The notes beneath the pieces were generated by a model, which was given only the letters and a program-made list of their open reading frames with translations, was not told the origin of the DNA and did not search any database. Shown in pieces: positions 33,008 through 41,655 of a DNA stretch of 50,881 nt. A program made the position numbers and the translations under genes. Position 1 is the first letter of the stretch; each line of letters opens with the position of its first letter. The DNA lies in assembly GCA_002359465.1 (NCBI GenBank), contig DENA01000015.1, forward strand, positions 76,913 through 127,793. Direction: 5' to 3'. This DNA comes from Ruminococcaceae bacterium UBA2656 (lineage in GTDB: Bacteria; Bacillota; Clostridia; Oscillospirales; Acutalibacteraceae).

Positions 33008-34737
33008 TTTAAAAGCTCCTCCTCACTGAGCTGCGAACGCGCGATCTGACTGTAAACCTCACAGGTTTTAAGCAGTCCGGCATGCGTGCCCACACCCGCA
33101 ATCCGGCCGTTTTCCAGAACGACAATCTGATCAGCATCCACAATTGTGCTGATTCTTTGCGCGACCAGCAGAATGGTGCTGCTGCCCGTTTCCCTTTTCA
33201 GGGCCGCACGCAGCCTGCTGTCGGTTTTGAGGTCAAGCGCCGAAAAGCTGTCGTCAAAAATATAAATCGGCGCGTTCTTGACCAGTGCCCGCGCGATGGA
33301 AAGCCTCTGCTTCTGACCGCCGGACACATTGGTTCCGCCCTGTGCAATGGGCGTACAAAGGCCTTCCTCCTTTTCAGAAATAAATTCCGAGGCCTGCGCT
33401 ACATCCGCGGCTTTTTGAATGCGCCGCATATCGGCATTTTTATCGGCATACTGCAAATTCGACTGGATCGTACCGGAAAACAAGATGCTCTTTTGCGGTA
33501 CATACCCGATCTTCTCCCGCAATTCTCTGCGCGAAACGGAACGGATGTCTTTGCCGTCCACCAGAATCTGGCCGTCCGTAACGTCGTAAAACCGCATAAT
33601 AAGATTGACAACAGTGGACTTTCCACTGCCGGTGGAACCGATGATCGCGGTCGTCCGGCCGGCCTTTGCGGTGAAATTCAGGTTGTGCAGCACATCATCC
33701 TCTCCGCCGGAATAACGGAAGCTCACATTCCGGAACTCCACGTCGGAACGGAAATCATCGCCAAAATGCACCGGATTTTCCGGGTCGTTGATGCTTTCGG
33801 CCGTATCCAGCACCTGCGCGATGCGGTCGGCGGAAACCGTTGCGCGGGGAATCAGGATAAACATCATCGCCAGCATCAGAAAGGACATAATAATCTGCAT
33901 GGCGTACTGCATATACGCCATCATGTCGCCGATTTCCATATTCAGGGCGGAAACCTGCTTTGCACCCACCCATACAATCACGACTGTCGTAAGATTCATA
34001 ATCAGCATCATCGTCGGCATCATGACGGACATAGCGCGGTTTACAAACAGGTTGGTGTCCGTCAGCTCATGGTTGGCCCTGTCAAACCGCTCAAGCTCAA
34101 ATTTCTGTGTATTAAACGCGCGGATGACCATTACGCCCTCCAGATTCTCACGGCTCACCAGGTTAAGACGGTCAATGAGCTTTTGTACCAATTGAAACTT
34201 GGGTATTGCAATGACAAAGAGCAGTATAATCAGGCCAATTAAGCAAATAACCGCCACGCCGATTACCCACGACATGGATTTGCTCTTGGAAAGCGCCTTG
34301 ATGACGCCGCCCGTACCCAAGATCGGCGCGTAAAATACCATGCGGATCACCATTACCAGAAGCGTCTGTATTTGTGTGATATCATTTGTTGTGCGCGTGA
34401 TGAGCGAGGCCGTGGAATACTGATCAAATTCGGCGGCGGAAAACCCTTCTATCTTTTTGAACACATCCAGACGCATGTCGTGCGACACGCCGGCCGCCAC
34501 CAAAGCGGCAAAATATCCTACCGTCACGGATGAAACCGTACCCAGAAACGTGACGAGCAGCATAGTGCCGCCCGTCTTCCAAATATAGCCCGTGTTGCCG
34601 GACATGACGCCGGTATTTACAATCTGCGACATATAATCCGGCAGCGCAAGGTCGCACATTGCCTGTACAAACAGCAGTACAATTGCACAAAAAATGATAA
34701 AAGCATAGGACTTTATGTACTTTAGAAGTTGAAGCAT
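33004..34737 (-). CDS. Heterodimeric ABC exporter subunit with degenerate ATPase site
   Basis: The protein has 577 residues: six transmembrane helices (residues 1-320) and an ATPase domain (about 335-577). Walker A is GSTGSGKST and the signature is VSGGQ. Walker B reads YIFDDSFSALD, with Asp where the catalytic Glu normally stands, the hallmark of the degenerate-site partner in heterodimeric exporters. It lies 12 bases after the tetR-type gene and overlaps the second subunit by four bases, so all are one operon. The substrate is unknown; TetR control suggests induction by a toxic or signalling small molecule. Confidence 0.93.
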   Translation of the reverse strand: MLQLLKYIKSYAFIIFCAIVLLFVQAMCDLALPDYMSQIVNTGVMSGNTGYIWKTGGTMLLVTFLGTVSSVTVGYFAALVAAGVSHDMRLDVFKKIEGFSAAEFDQYSTASLITRTTNDITQIQTLLVMVIRMVFYAPILGTGGVIKALSKSKSMSWVIGVAVICLIGLIILLFVIAIPKFQLVQKLIDRLNLVSRENLEGVMVIRAFNTQKFELERFDRANHELTDTNLFVNRAMSVMMPTMMLIMNLTTVVIVWVGAKQVSALNMEIGDMMAYMQYAMQIIMSFLMLAMMFILIPRATVSADRIAQVLDTAESINDPENPVHFGDDFRSDVEFRNVSFRYSGGEDDVLHNLNFTAKAGRTTAIIGSTGSGKSTVVNLIMRFYDVTDGQILVDGKDIRSVSRRELREKIGYVPQKSILFSGTIQSNLQYADKNADMRRIQKAADVAQASEFISEKEEGLCTPIAQGGTNVSGGQKQRLSIARALVKNAPIYIFDDSFSALDLKTDSRLRAALKRETGSSTILLVAQRISTIVDADQIVVLENGRIAGVGTHAGLLKTCEVYSQIARSQLSEEELLK

Positions 34738-34749
34738 CCAAGGCCTCCG

Positions 34750-35331
34750 TTAATTTTTACTGAAAAAATGAGTGAGAAGGATATCGATCTGCTTCTGAAC
34801 ATCGGGCAGCTCAGAGTGGCAGACCGAAGGTATGATAATATTGGGGCCTACCGCCGCGCACATCAGCTGAACAGAAAGCATGCGCAGAGTCAGAGAATCG
34901 GTTTCGCCGGTAATGTCTGCGATAGTCGCCTTGACCTTTTCAAATCCAAGCCCTTTCAGATAGGACGAAAATTCATAGTCGTTATGGAATGTGGAATCAT
35001 TTTTTGAAACCATCCACCGCAGACAGTCCCGGTAGATGGAGTGATTGATTGTGAAAGCTGTTAAAAACTGTCTGAGCCGTTGTGTTGGAGACAACTCGGA
35101 TTGGTCCAGCAATAAGATATTCTCTTTGATGGACTGCAGAACCTCTTTCGTTGCAATGTGAAGCAGGTTTTCCTTGCTGCTGAAATAATAATTAACCGCT
35201 CCAACGTTGACATCGGCCGCTTTGGCGATTTGCCGCACCGTCAGGCTGTTCAGCCCGCCGGACTTAATCATCTCAACCGTTATTTTCAGGATTTTCTCCC
35301 TTGTACCGGTATCGGCGTTATCTTCTTTCAT
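34750..35331 (-). CDS. TetR-family transcriptional regulator of the ABC exporter operon
   Basis: About 193 residues from the ATG at 35331 (MKEDNADTGTREKILKITVEMI), which has GGAAGGAGC upstream; the open frame 52 codons further up crosses the promoter and is rejected. The HTH is LTVRQIAKAADVNVGAVNYYFSSKENLL, a typical TetR recognition helix. The C-terminal ligand domain shows no recognisable subfamily. It is first in the operon, with a perfect consensus promoter and an operator palindrome just downstream of the -10 box, so autorepression of the whole operon is likely. Confidence 0.92.
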   Translation of the reverse strand: MKEDNADTGTREKILKITVEMIKSGGLNSLTVRQIAKAADVNVGAVNYYFSSKENLLHIATKEVLQSIKENILLLDQSELSPTQRLRQFLTAFTINHSIYRDCLRWMVSKNDSTFHNDYEFSSYLKGLGFEKVKATIADITGETDSLTLRMLSVQLMCAAVGPNIIIPSVCHSELPDVQKQIDILLTHFFSKN

Positions 35332-35353
35332 GAATTGCTCCTTCCTTTGAATC

Positions 35354-35376
35354 AAACACTGTTTCAAATGGTGTTT
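35354..35376. promoter_or_regulatory. TetR operator palindrome
   Basis: A 23-base palindrome with 9 of 11 symmetric pairs (AAACAC...GTGTTT) begins right after the -10 box of the exporter operon, a normal place for a TetR repressor site. Confidence 0.72.
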
Positions 35377-35405
35377 ATTATAATACGCAATTGGGAGAAT
35401 GTCAA
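35377..35405 (-). promoter_or_regulatory. Consensus sigma-A promoter of the TetR/ABC exporter operon
   Basis: On the minus strand a perfect TTGACA (35400-35405), a 17-base spacer and a perfect TATAAT (35377-35382). Such a strong promoter implies tight repression by the TetR protein. Confidence 0.9.
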
Positions 35406-35495
35406 TAACTGGAAAGTATGTTGCGGGCGCTGTTTGTTGCGCGGTACAAACGAATTCTTCCACATAGAAGATTATGGATTTCTCCATGAACGAAA

Positions 35496-35532
35496 GCAGG
35501 CAGAAGCAATCAGGACGATTGCTTCTGCCTGC
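35496..35532 (-). terminator. Terminator of cysK
   Basis: A perfect 16-base stem (35496-35511 and 35517-35532, GCAGGCAGAAGC in part) with a 5-base loop follows the cysK stop codon by 14 bases; a short T-run follows on the minus strand. Confidence 0.85.
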
Positions 35533-35546
35533 TCTGTCATATCATT

Positions 35547-36479
35547 TTATTCAGCAAAAAGAGGAGTGGACAAATATCTTTCCCCGGTATCCGGCAAGAG
35601 TACCACGATAACCTTTCCTGCATTTTCCGGCCGCTTTGCAAGTTCGACAGCCGCCCATACGGCAGCCCCGGAAGAGATGCCGGTGAGCAGTCCCTCTGTT
35701 TTGGAAAGTTCTTTTCCGGTTTGGAAAGCATTCTCATTTTTTACTTTTATAATCTCATCGTACACCGACGTGTTCAGAACCTTGGGGACAAAACCCGCGC
35801 CGATTCCCTGTATTTTATGCGGCCCGGGCTTGCCTTCCGAGAGAACCGGAGAATCATACGGCTCCACGGCAATCACCTTTACGCCGGAATTTCTGGATTT
35901 TAAATATTCCCCGACCCCTGTGATAGTCCCTCCGCTGCCGATACCCGCCACAAAGAAATCAACTTTACCGTCGGTATCGTCCCATATTTCCGGCCCGGTG
36001 GTCTGCTTGTGCGCCTCCGGGTTAGCAGGATTGACAAACTGGCCGGGTACAAAGGAATGAGGTATTTCAGCGGCAAGTTCATCCGCCTTCTCAATAGCGC
36101 CCTTCATGCCCCTGGCGCCATCGGTCAGCACAAGCTCCGCACCGTAGGCTTTCAGGAGATTGCGACGTTCCATGCTCATGGTTTCCGGCATGGTAAGAAT
36201 CACGCGATAGCCTCTTGCGGCGGCAACGGATGCAAGGCCGATGCCGGTATTGCCGCTGGTCGGTTCAATAATAACGGAATCCGGCTGTAAAAGCCCTTTT
36301 GCCTCCGCATCATCAATCATGGATTTTGCAATCCTGTCCTTTACACTTCCCGCGGGATTAAAATATTCCAGCTTTGCAATAATTTTTGCTTTCAGGTCAT
36401 ACTTTTTCTCGTAATTCGTGAGTTCCAGCAAGGGTGTTTTTCCAATGAGATCGGTTAGACTATTATAAATTTTTGGCAT
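35547..36479 (-). CDS. cysK: Cysteine synthase A (O-acetylserine sulfhydrylase)
   Basis: The protein has 310 residues, standard CysK length. The PLP lysine is in [11 protein letters not shown], the substrate loop is [12 protein letters not shown], the PLP phosphate loop is [12 protein letters not shown], and the C-terminal part has LTGISSGAA. It makes cysteine from O-acetylserine and sulfide in the cytoplasm. It is transcribed away from a CymR-type Rrf2 gene through a 250-base region with two good promoters. In Bacillus, CysK also forms the repressor complex with CymR, so the neighbourhood suggests the same control here. Confidence 0.96.
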   Translation of the reverse strand: MPKIYNSLTDLIGKTPLLELTNYEKKYDLKAKIIAKLEYFNPAGSVKDRIAKSMIDDAEAKGLLQPDSVIIEPTSGNTGIGLASVAAARGYRVILTMPETMSMERRNLLKAYGAELVLTDGARGMKGAIEKADELAAEIPHSFVPGQFVNPANPEAHKQTTGPEIWDDTDGKVDFFVAGIGSGGTITGVGEYLKSRNSGVKVIAVEPYDSPVLSEGKPGPHKIQGIGAGFVPKVLNTSVYDEIIKVKNENAFQTGKELSKTEGLLTGISSGAAVWAAVELAKRPENAGKVIVVLLPDTGERYLSTPLFAE

Positions 36480-36542
36480 CTAAGAAACCTCCGTTCAAAT
36501 TTACGATGATTCATAATTTCATATATGTTTAATATATAAAAT

Positions 36543-36571
36543 ATTCTAACCGGAAGACGTCGTATTGTCAA
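36543..36571 (-). promoter_or_regulatory. Promoter of cysK
   Basis: On the minus strand a perfect TTGACA (36566-36571), a 17-base spacer and TAGAAT (36543-36548), about 60 bases upstream of the start. Confidence 0.8.
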
Positions 36572-36609
36572 TAGAGACAAAGGGGACGTTGCAAAACCTG
36601 CGCCCCCTC

Positions 36610-36638
36610 TTGACGGAATCCTTCTTTCAAGATATGAT
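36610..36638 (+). promoter_or_regulatory. Promoter of the CymR-like gene
   Basis: TTGACG (36610-36615), a 17-base spacer and TATGAT (36633-36638) on the plus strand, predicting a leader of about 85 bases. Confidence 0.78.
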
Positions 36639-36663
36639 AAATAGGTATTATAAAATTTTATCT

Positions 36664-36716
36664 TTACAGCAATTCCAAAAATTTGTTTTTTAAGTTCTAA
36701 TTTTAAATTGCTGTAA
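36664..36716 (+). promoter_or_regulatory. Inverted repeat in the cymR leader ending at the Shine-Dalgarno
   Basis: An 11-base perfect inverted repeat (TTACAGCAATT at 36664-36674, AATTGCTGTAA at 36706-36716) encloses an AT-rich 31-base spacer and ends directly against AAGGAG. As RNA it could restrain ribosome access; as DNA it could be a pair of regulator half-sites. Confidence 0.55.
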
Positions 36717-36729
36717 GAAGGAGAAAACC

Positions 36730-37176
36730 ATGAGAATTTCTTCAAAAGGAAGGTACGGACTTGCCTCCATGATCACCATGGCGCAAAATTATACCAGCAA
36801 TGAATGCATTACGATTGTGAGCATATCGGAAAAGCTGGGAATTTCCAAAATCTATCTGGAGCAGGTGTTTTCTCTTTTAAAAAGGGCAGAACTGGTTATT
36901 GCCGTCAAAGGGGCTCAGGGCGGGTATAAGCTTGCGATGCCCCCTCAGAAAATAAATGTCTATGCCATCCTGCGGTCGCTTGAGCAATCCCTTTTTGAAA
37001 AAACGGAAGAATCGGTGGAGAAAAAAGTCCCCGCAATGGAACAGGCCATGCAGCATTCTGTTTTTTCCGTCATTGATTCCGCTATCGAATCCGAGCTGAC
37101 AAAGATTACACTTTACGATATTGCAGACGACGTAGAAAAACGGACGCAGGAAGCGGGATTTATGTTCTATATTTAA
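36730..37176 (+). CDS. cymR: Rrf2-family regulator, CymR-like (cysteine metabolism)
   Basis: The protein has 148 residues. The winged helix starts MRISSKGRYGLASMITMAQNY, with the recognition part VSISEKLGISKIYLEQVFSLLKRAELV and the wing VKGAQGGYKLA. There are no cysteines in the region where IscR or NsrR hold their cluster, which agrees with CymR, a cluster-free Rrf2 protein. The divergent partner is cysK, the usual CymR co-repressor, which strengthens the name. It probably represses sulfur-uptake and cysteine-synthesis genes when cysteine is plentiful. AAGGAG precedes the ATG, and a strong terminator follows. Confidence 0.87.
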   Translation: MRISSKGRYGLASMITMAQNYTSNECITIVSISEKLGISKIYLEQVFSLLKRAELVIAVKGAQGGYKLAMPPQKINVYAILRSLEQSLFEKTEESVEKKVPAMEQAMQHSVFSVIDSAIESELTKITLYDIADDVEKRTQEAGFMFYI

Positions 37177-37183
37177 AAAATCA

Positions 37184-37225
37184 GGCCCGGGAAGGCGTTT
37201 GGTAACGCTCTCCCGGGCCATTTTT
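37184..37225 (+). terminator. Terminator of cymR (and possibly pta)
   Basis: Arms GGCCCGGGA (37184-37192) and TCCCGGGCC (37211-37219), with further pairing inside, are followed by TTTTT on the plus strand. It lies between two convergent genes. Confidence 0.9.
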
Positions 37226-37262
37226 ATAAATTATGATTTGCATGTCTGTATCGGGATGTTTC

Positions 37263-38273
<1,011 letters not shown>

Positions 38274-38293
38274 TTAAAATAGATTGTCTTTTT

Positions 38294-38322
38294 ACTATAG
38301 CACTCATATGCCGATTTTACAA
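38294..38322 (-). promoter_or_regulatory. Promoter of pta
   Basis: On the minus strand TTGTAA (38317-38322), a 17-base spacer and TATAGT (38294-38299), about 40 bases before the start. Confidence 0.65.
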
Positions 38323-38447
38323 TCCTTTCTCCTCTCTTTTGGAAAGTGCTGTCGGCATTATGTTACCAAGTCACAGAAGAAGCAGGAAAATGCGGCTATA
38401 CTATAACAACAGGAAAATCCGTATAAAAAAGAAAAGGTGATCTAAAA

Positions 38448-38789
38448 ATGCTGAGAACATTATTCAAAACAAAGACATATCAGAATATTTCCCCAAAAGA
38501 AGCCAAAAAAAGGCTGGATGAAAATCCGGACATTTTGCTGCTCGACGTCAGGACCCCGGAGGAATACCGGGAAATCCATATTCCGGGAAGCAAGCTGGTG
38601 CCTCTGAATCAGCTGGATCGTGAAATTGAGAAAGCTGCTCCAGACAAAGGTCGGGAAATTCTTGTATATTGTCTGAGCGGCGCAAGGGCCGCGAATGCCT
38701 GCAGTCAGCTGTCCGCAATGGGATACACTCATGTAAGCAGTATGGGTGGAATCCGTTCCTGGCCGTATCAGACGGTAAGCGGCCGGTAA
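38448..38789 (+). CDS. Single-domain rhodanese-like protein
   Basis: The protein has 113 residues and one rhodanese domain: ILLLDVRTPEEYREIHIPGSKLVPL, then the active-site loop VYCLSGARAANA with Cys near residue 74, and SSMGGIRSWPY at the end. It has no signal peptide, so it is cytoplasmic. Single-domain rhodaneses carry persulfide sulfur for sulfide handling or thiolation. Its closeness to cysK and cymR may reflect shared sulfur metabolism, but pta lies between. It is transcribed away from pta and closed by its own terminator. Confidence 0.92.
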   Translation: MLRTLFKTKTYQNISPKEAKKRLDENPDILLLDVRTPEEYREIHIPGSKLVPLNQLDREIEKAAPDKGREILVYCLSGARAANACSQLSAMGYTHVSSMGGIRSWPYQTVSGR

Positions 38790-38797
38790 AATCCGTT

Positions 38798-38840
38798 CAA
38801 AAGGGACTTGAAGCATGATTGCTCCAAGTCCCTTTTGAAT
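38798..38840 (+). terminator. Terminator between the rhodanese and GGDEF/HD-GYP genes
   Basis: A 13-base stem (CAAAAGGGACTTG at 38798-38810, CAAGTCCCTTTTG at 38825-38837) has extra AGCA/TGCT pairing in the loop. The genes on both sides converge, so it may serve both. Confidence 0.85.
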
Positions 38841-38880
38841 TTACTTTCGTTTCAGCGGCATTGTGAAACCGCGCAATCGG

Positions 38881-41454
38881 TTAAACAAGCAGGGATTTCT
38901 CGACTGTTTTGACGAAAAGATCTACAATGTACGGATCAAACTGCGTGCCCGCGTTTCGGCTCAGCTCCTGAAGAGCGTCTTCCGCCTTCAGTGCTTTCCG
39001 GTAAATCCTGTCGTTCGTCATTGCGTCATAAGCGTCCGCCACAGCGAGGATACGGCACAGAATGGGAATATTCTCACCGCTGAGCCCTCTTGGATAGCCC
39101 TTTCCGTCCCATCGTTCGTGGTGCGACAGAATATACTCGGCCACCACCAGCAGTTCCGGCGTATTCTGGGCAATACGGTACCCGATTTCCGGATGTCTTT
39201 TCATTTCTTCCCACTCGCTGGGTGTCAAAGATCCGTTTTTTTGCAGGACGCTCTGGTGAATACCCACCTTGCCGATATCGTGCAGGATGGCAAGCAGCGA
39301 CAGTTCGTTCATGTCTTCTTCAGAAAGCTTCATCTGCGACCCAATGGCGCGGCAGGTATCTTTCAGCCTTTCCGCATGCTCTTCCGTTTCCATGCTTTTT
39401 TCATATAAGGTCGCAAGCAGCGTGTTGATGATGCTGTTCTTGTAGCTTTTTCCCTCCAGCAGCTTCTGATGATACATACTTTCCTCCGCCTGCTGAAGAG
39501 CGCGCTGCAAAGCCTCCTCCGACACCGTTTTTACCGCGCAGCCCAGAGAAACGCTTAAATGTAAAGCTCCTTCACTTTCCCTTGCAAATTGGTTTTCCAT
39601 TCTTCGGATGGTCTTCTGTGCAGCTTCCATGGTAGTACGGGGCAGTAAAATTAAAAATTCATCCCCGCCCCACCGTGCTATGATGTCCTCCTGACGGCAG
39701 TTATCCTGTAAAATACTTGCGGCTTTCTGCAAAAGTCTGTCCCCCGCCTCATGACTGAAAACGTCATTGGTAATTTTCAGCCCGTTGACATCCCCCATGA
39801 TGACCGCCAGCGGAAGCTGATCCGGGGTATCCAGCCGACCCATTTCCTTTTCCAGAAAGCGGCGGTTGTAAAGGCCCGTCAACGGATCATGGTAGCTCAG
39901 GAAAAGGATTTGCTCCTGCTGCTCCTTGTCCCTGCTCACGTCACGGAAAACCATGACCACCCCAAAAATCTCTTCCTTATCATTCTTGATCGGCGCCGCG
40001 CTGTCCGCTATGGGGATGGGGACTCCCTGTTTATTAATAAGCACGGTATGATTAGCCAGCCCGATTACCTTGCCCGTTTGCAGCACCTTGGAAACAGGGT
40101 CTTCCACCGTCTTTCCCGTCTCTTCACTCCTGAGCTGAAATACATCCGTAAACCGGCAGTTTTTTGCTTCCTGATTTTTCCACCCGACGATTTCCTGAGC
40201 GGCCTTGTTCAACGAAGTAATCCTGCCGTTGATATCTGTTGTAACCGTCCCGTCACCGATGGACTCCAGGGTAGTGCTCAACAGCTCCTTTTCAAAATAA
40301 AGGTCTTCCCGGTATTTTTCCCTGTCCGTTACATCAAAAATGATGGAAAAAAGCTGGGTCTCCCCGCCATATTGAATCGGAGAAGAATAAACATCAACCA
40401 GCCGGATTTCCCCGCTTTTCAGCCTGTGCGGAAACAGGAAATACCTTTTATCGCGGTGCATCGCCATGGAGCGGCGTTCCACCACTTCCTCCCTCGGCAG
40501 TATGTTGATATCATGGATAGCAAGCCGCAGAATTTCTTCCCGGGAATAGCCGTAAAAGGCGCAGGCGGATGGATTGGCGTCCAGAATTTCCCCCGTTTCC
40601 GGTTCTACAATCAGCATGACGGCCGAATGCTCATTGAACATGGACTGAAGACGCAGCAAAAGCTCGTCTTTCTCTTTTTGCAGGCGCTTTGATTCCGTGA
40701 TATCTTTCCGCGAACCGATCAGGTATCTGGGAATGCCGTTCTCATACACAGGCGTCAGACTGGTCAGAAAATATCTTTCGCCCTGCTTCAGATTCAGCTT
40801 TTCTTCATAGGTTGTCTCTTCCCCCGACAGCATACTGGCGAGATATTTTTTCTGAAGCACCGCGCCGACTTCTTCGCCCCACAGCTCAACGGGCGTTTTC
40901 CCCTGCACATCCTGTATGCGGAAACCCGACAGCTTTTGATGGGCGGTGTTCAGTCTGATGTAATTTAACGTCTGCTCATTGTATTCGGCAAGGAACATGG
41001 CGTCATGCGTGCTGTTAAAAACGATATCCAGATCTCTGTAGGCGGTTTCAATCTGCTTTTTCTGATTTTCTAACTGCTCGATATTCCGCATTTCAGCAGT
41101 AAGATCCTGAACAATGGTAACAAAGCAGCCCGGCTGAGGCGAAAAAGCTGTGGTTTTGTACCAGTGTTTCAGACTGTCCATATACTGTGTGGTTTCACGA
41201 GTCTCCCCCGTCAGAACGACCTCTCCATAAAACGCAACCCAGTTAAAGCTGCCAGTCTTTACATCGGCAACCACTTCCGTCACTTTTCTCCCCAGAATGG
41301 ATTCTTTCACAAGCCCCGTCATCTTTTCAAAAGCGCTGTTCACATCAAGAAATATGTAATCCTCCGCCTCGCCCCGGTCATTTAAAATCATCCGGTGGTA
41401 AGCATAGCCAAGCGGGAGCTGGTCAAGTAAATTCTGCACAAATTGATCCGCCAT
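38881..41454 (-). CDS. Multi-PAS GGDEF/HD-GYP cyclic-di-GMP signalling protein
   Basis: The protein has 857 residues. Four PAS-type modules can be seen at about 10-125, 140-255, 270-378 and 390-508. The GGDEF domain covers about 515-670 with an intact GGDEF at 596-600 and an RxxD inhibitory site at 587-590. The HD-GYP domain is about 680-857, with HD at 725-726 (LHDIGK), HHERWDGKGYP at 778-788 and ADAYDAMTNDR. Both synthesis and breakdown of c-di-GMP are therefore possible in one chain. No transmembrane segment is present, so it senses cytoplasmic signals. It is a single-gene unit with an extended -10 promoter. Confidence 0.94.
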   Translation of the reverse strand: MADQFVQNLLDQLPLGYAYHRMILNDRGEAEDYIFLDVNSAFEKMTGLVKESILGRKVTEVVADVKTGSFNWVAFYGEVVLTGETRETTQYMDSLKHWYKTTAFSPQPGCFVTIVQDLTAEMRNIEQLENQKKQIETAYRDLDIVFNSTHDAMFLAEYNEQTLNYIRLNTAHQKLSGFRIQDVQGKTPVELWGEEVGAVLQKKYLASMLSGEETTYEEKLNLKQGERYFLTSLTPVYENGIPRYLIGSRKDITESKRLQKEKDELLLRLQSMFNEHSAVMLIVEPETGEILDANPSACAFYGYSREEILRLAIHDINILPREEVVERRSMAMHRDKRYFLFPHRLKSGEIRLVDVYSSPIQYGGETQLFSIIFDVTDREKYREDLYFEKELLSTTLESIGDGTVTTDINGRITSLNKAAQEIVGWKNQEAKNCRFTDVFQLRSEETGKTVEDPVSKVLQTGKVIGLANHTVLINKQGVPIPIADSAAPIKNDKEEIFGVVMVFRDVSRDKEQQEQILFLSYHDPLTGLYNRRFLEKEMGRLDTPDQLPLAVIMGDVNGLKITNDVFSHEAGDRLLQKAASILQDNCRQEDIIARWGGDEFLILLPRTTMEAAQKTIRRMENQFARESEGALHLSVSLGCAVKTVSEEALQRALQQAEESMYHQKLLEGKSYKNSIINTLLATLYEKSMETEEHAERLKDTCRAIGSQMKLSEEDMNELSLLAILHDIGKVGIHQSVLQKNGSLTPSEWEEMKRHPEIGYRIAQNTPELLVVAEYILSHHERWDGKGYPRGLSGENIPILCRILAVADAYDAMTNDRIYRKALKAEDALQELSRNAGTQFDPYIVDLFVKTVEKSLLV

Positions 41455-41524
41455 CTTCAGCTGTCCTTTCGCGTAGCATTCGGCACAAAGGGATGCGTAT
41501 ATGGATGAGAGTGTTATTTAGAAA

Positions 41525-41553
41525 ATTATACCATTAATCATTTGTATTGAAAA
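41525..41553 (-). promoter_or_regulatory. Promoter of the GGDEF/HD-GYP gene
   Basis: On the minus strand TTTTCA (41548-41553), a 17-base spacer and a perfect TATAAT (41525-41530) preceded by TGG, an extended -10. Confidence 0.7.
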
Positions 41554-41562
41554 GATAGAACG

Positions 41563-41606
41563 AATAACAAATATATATCGTATTATATGAAGATTTATTT
41601 GTTATT
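41563..41606. repeat. Inverted repeat between the histidine kinase and GGDEF/HD-GYP genes
   Basis: AATAACAAATA (41563-41573) and TATTTGTTATT (41596-41606) form an 11-base perfect repeat around 22 AT-rich bases, which include one ATGAAGAT octamer also found at the two promoters near 45.7 and 46.4 kb. It could be an operator for the downstream gene or a weak terminator of the kinase gene. Confidence 0.5.
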
Positions 41607-41655
41607 TTGTCATAATTTCCAATGAGCGCGTCCGCTCCCTTGCTGCCGTTCCGCT

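Noticed and set aside
33082..34242. 386-codon plus-strand open frame
   Set aside because: It is antisense to the ABC exporter ATPase gene and shows no family pattern.
35332..35487. Longer N-terminus for the TetR regulator
   Set aside because: The extension would cover the consensus promoter and operator, and the ATG at 35331 has a much better Shine-Dalgarno.
36480..36729. T-box or SAM riboswitch between cysK and cymR
   Set aside because: I found no T-box sequence, no SAM-I core and no terminator/antiterminator pair; only promoters and one inverted repeat.
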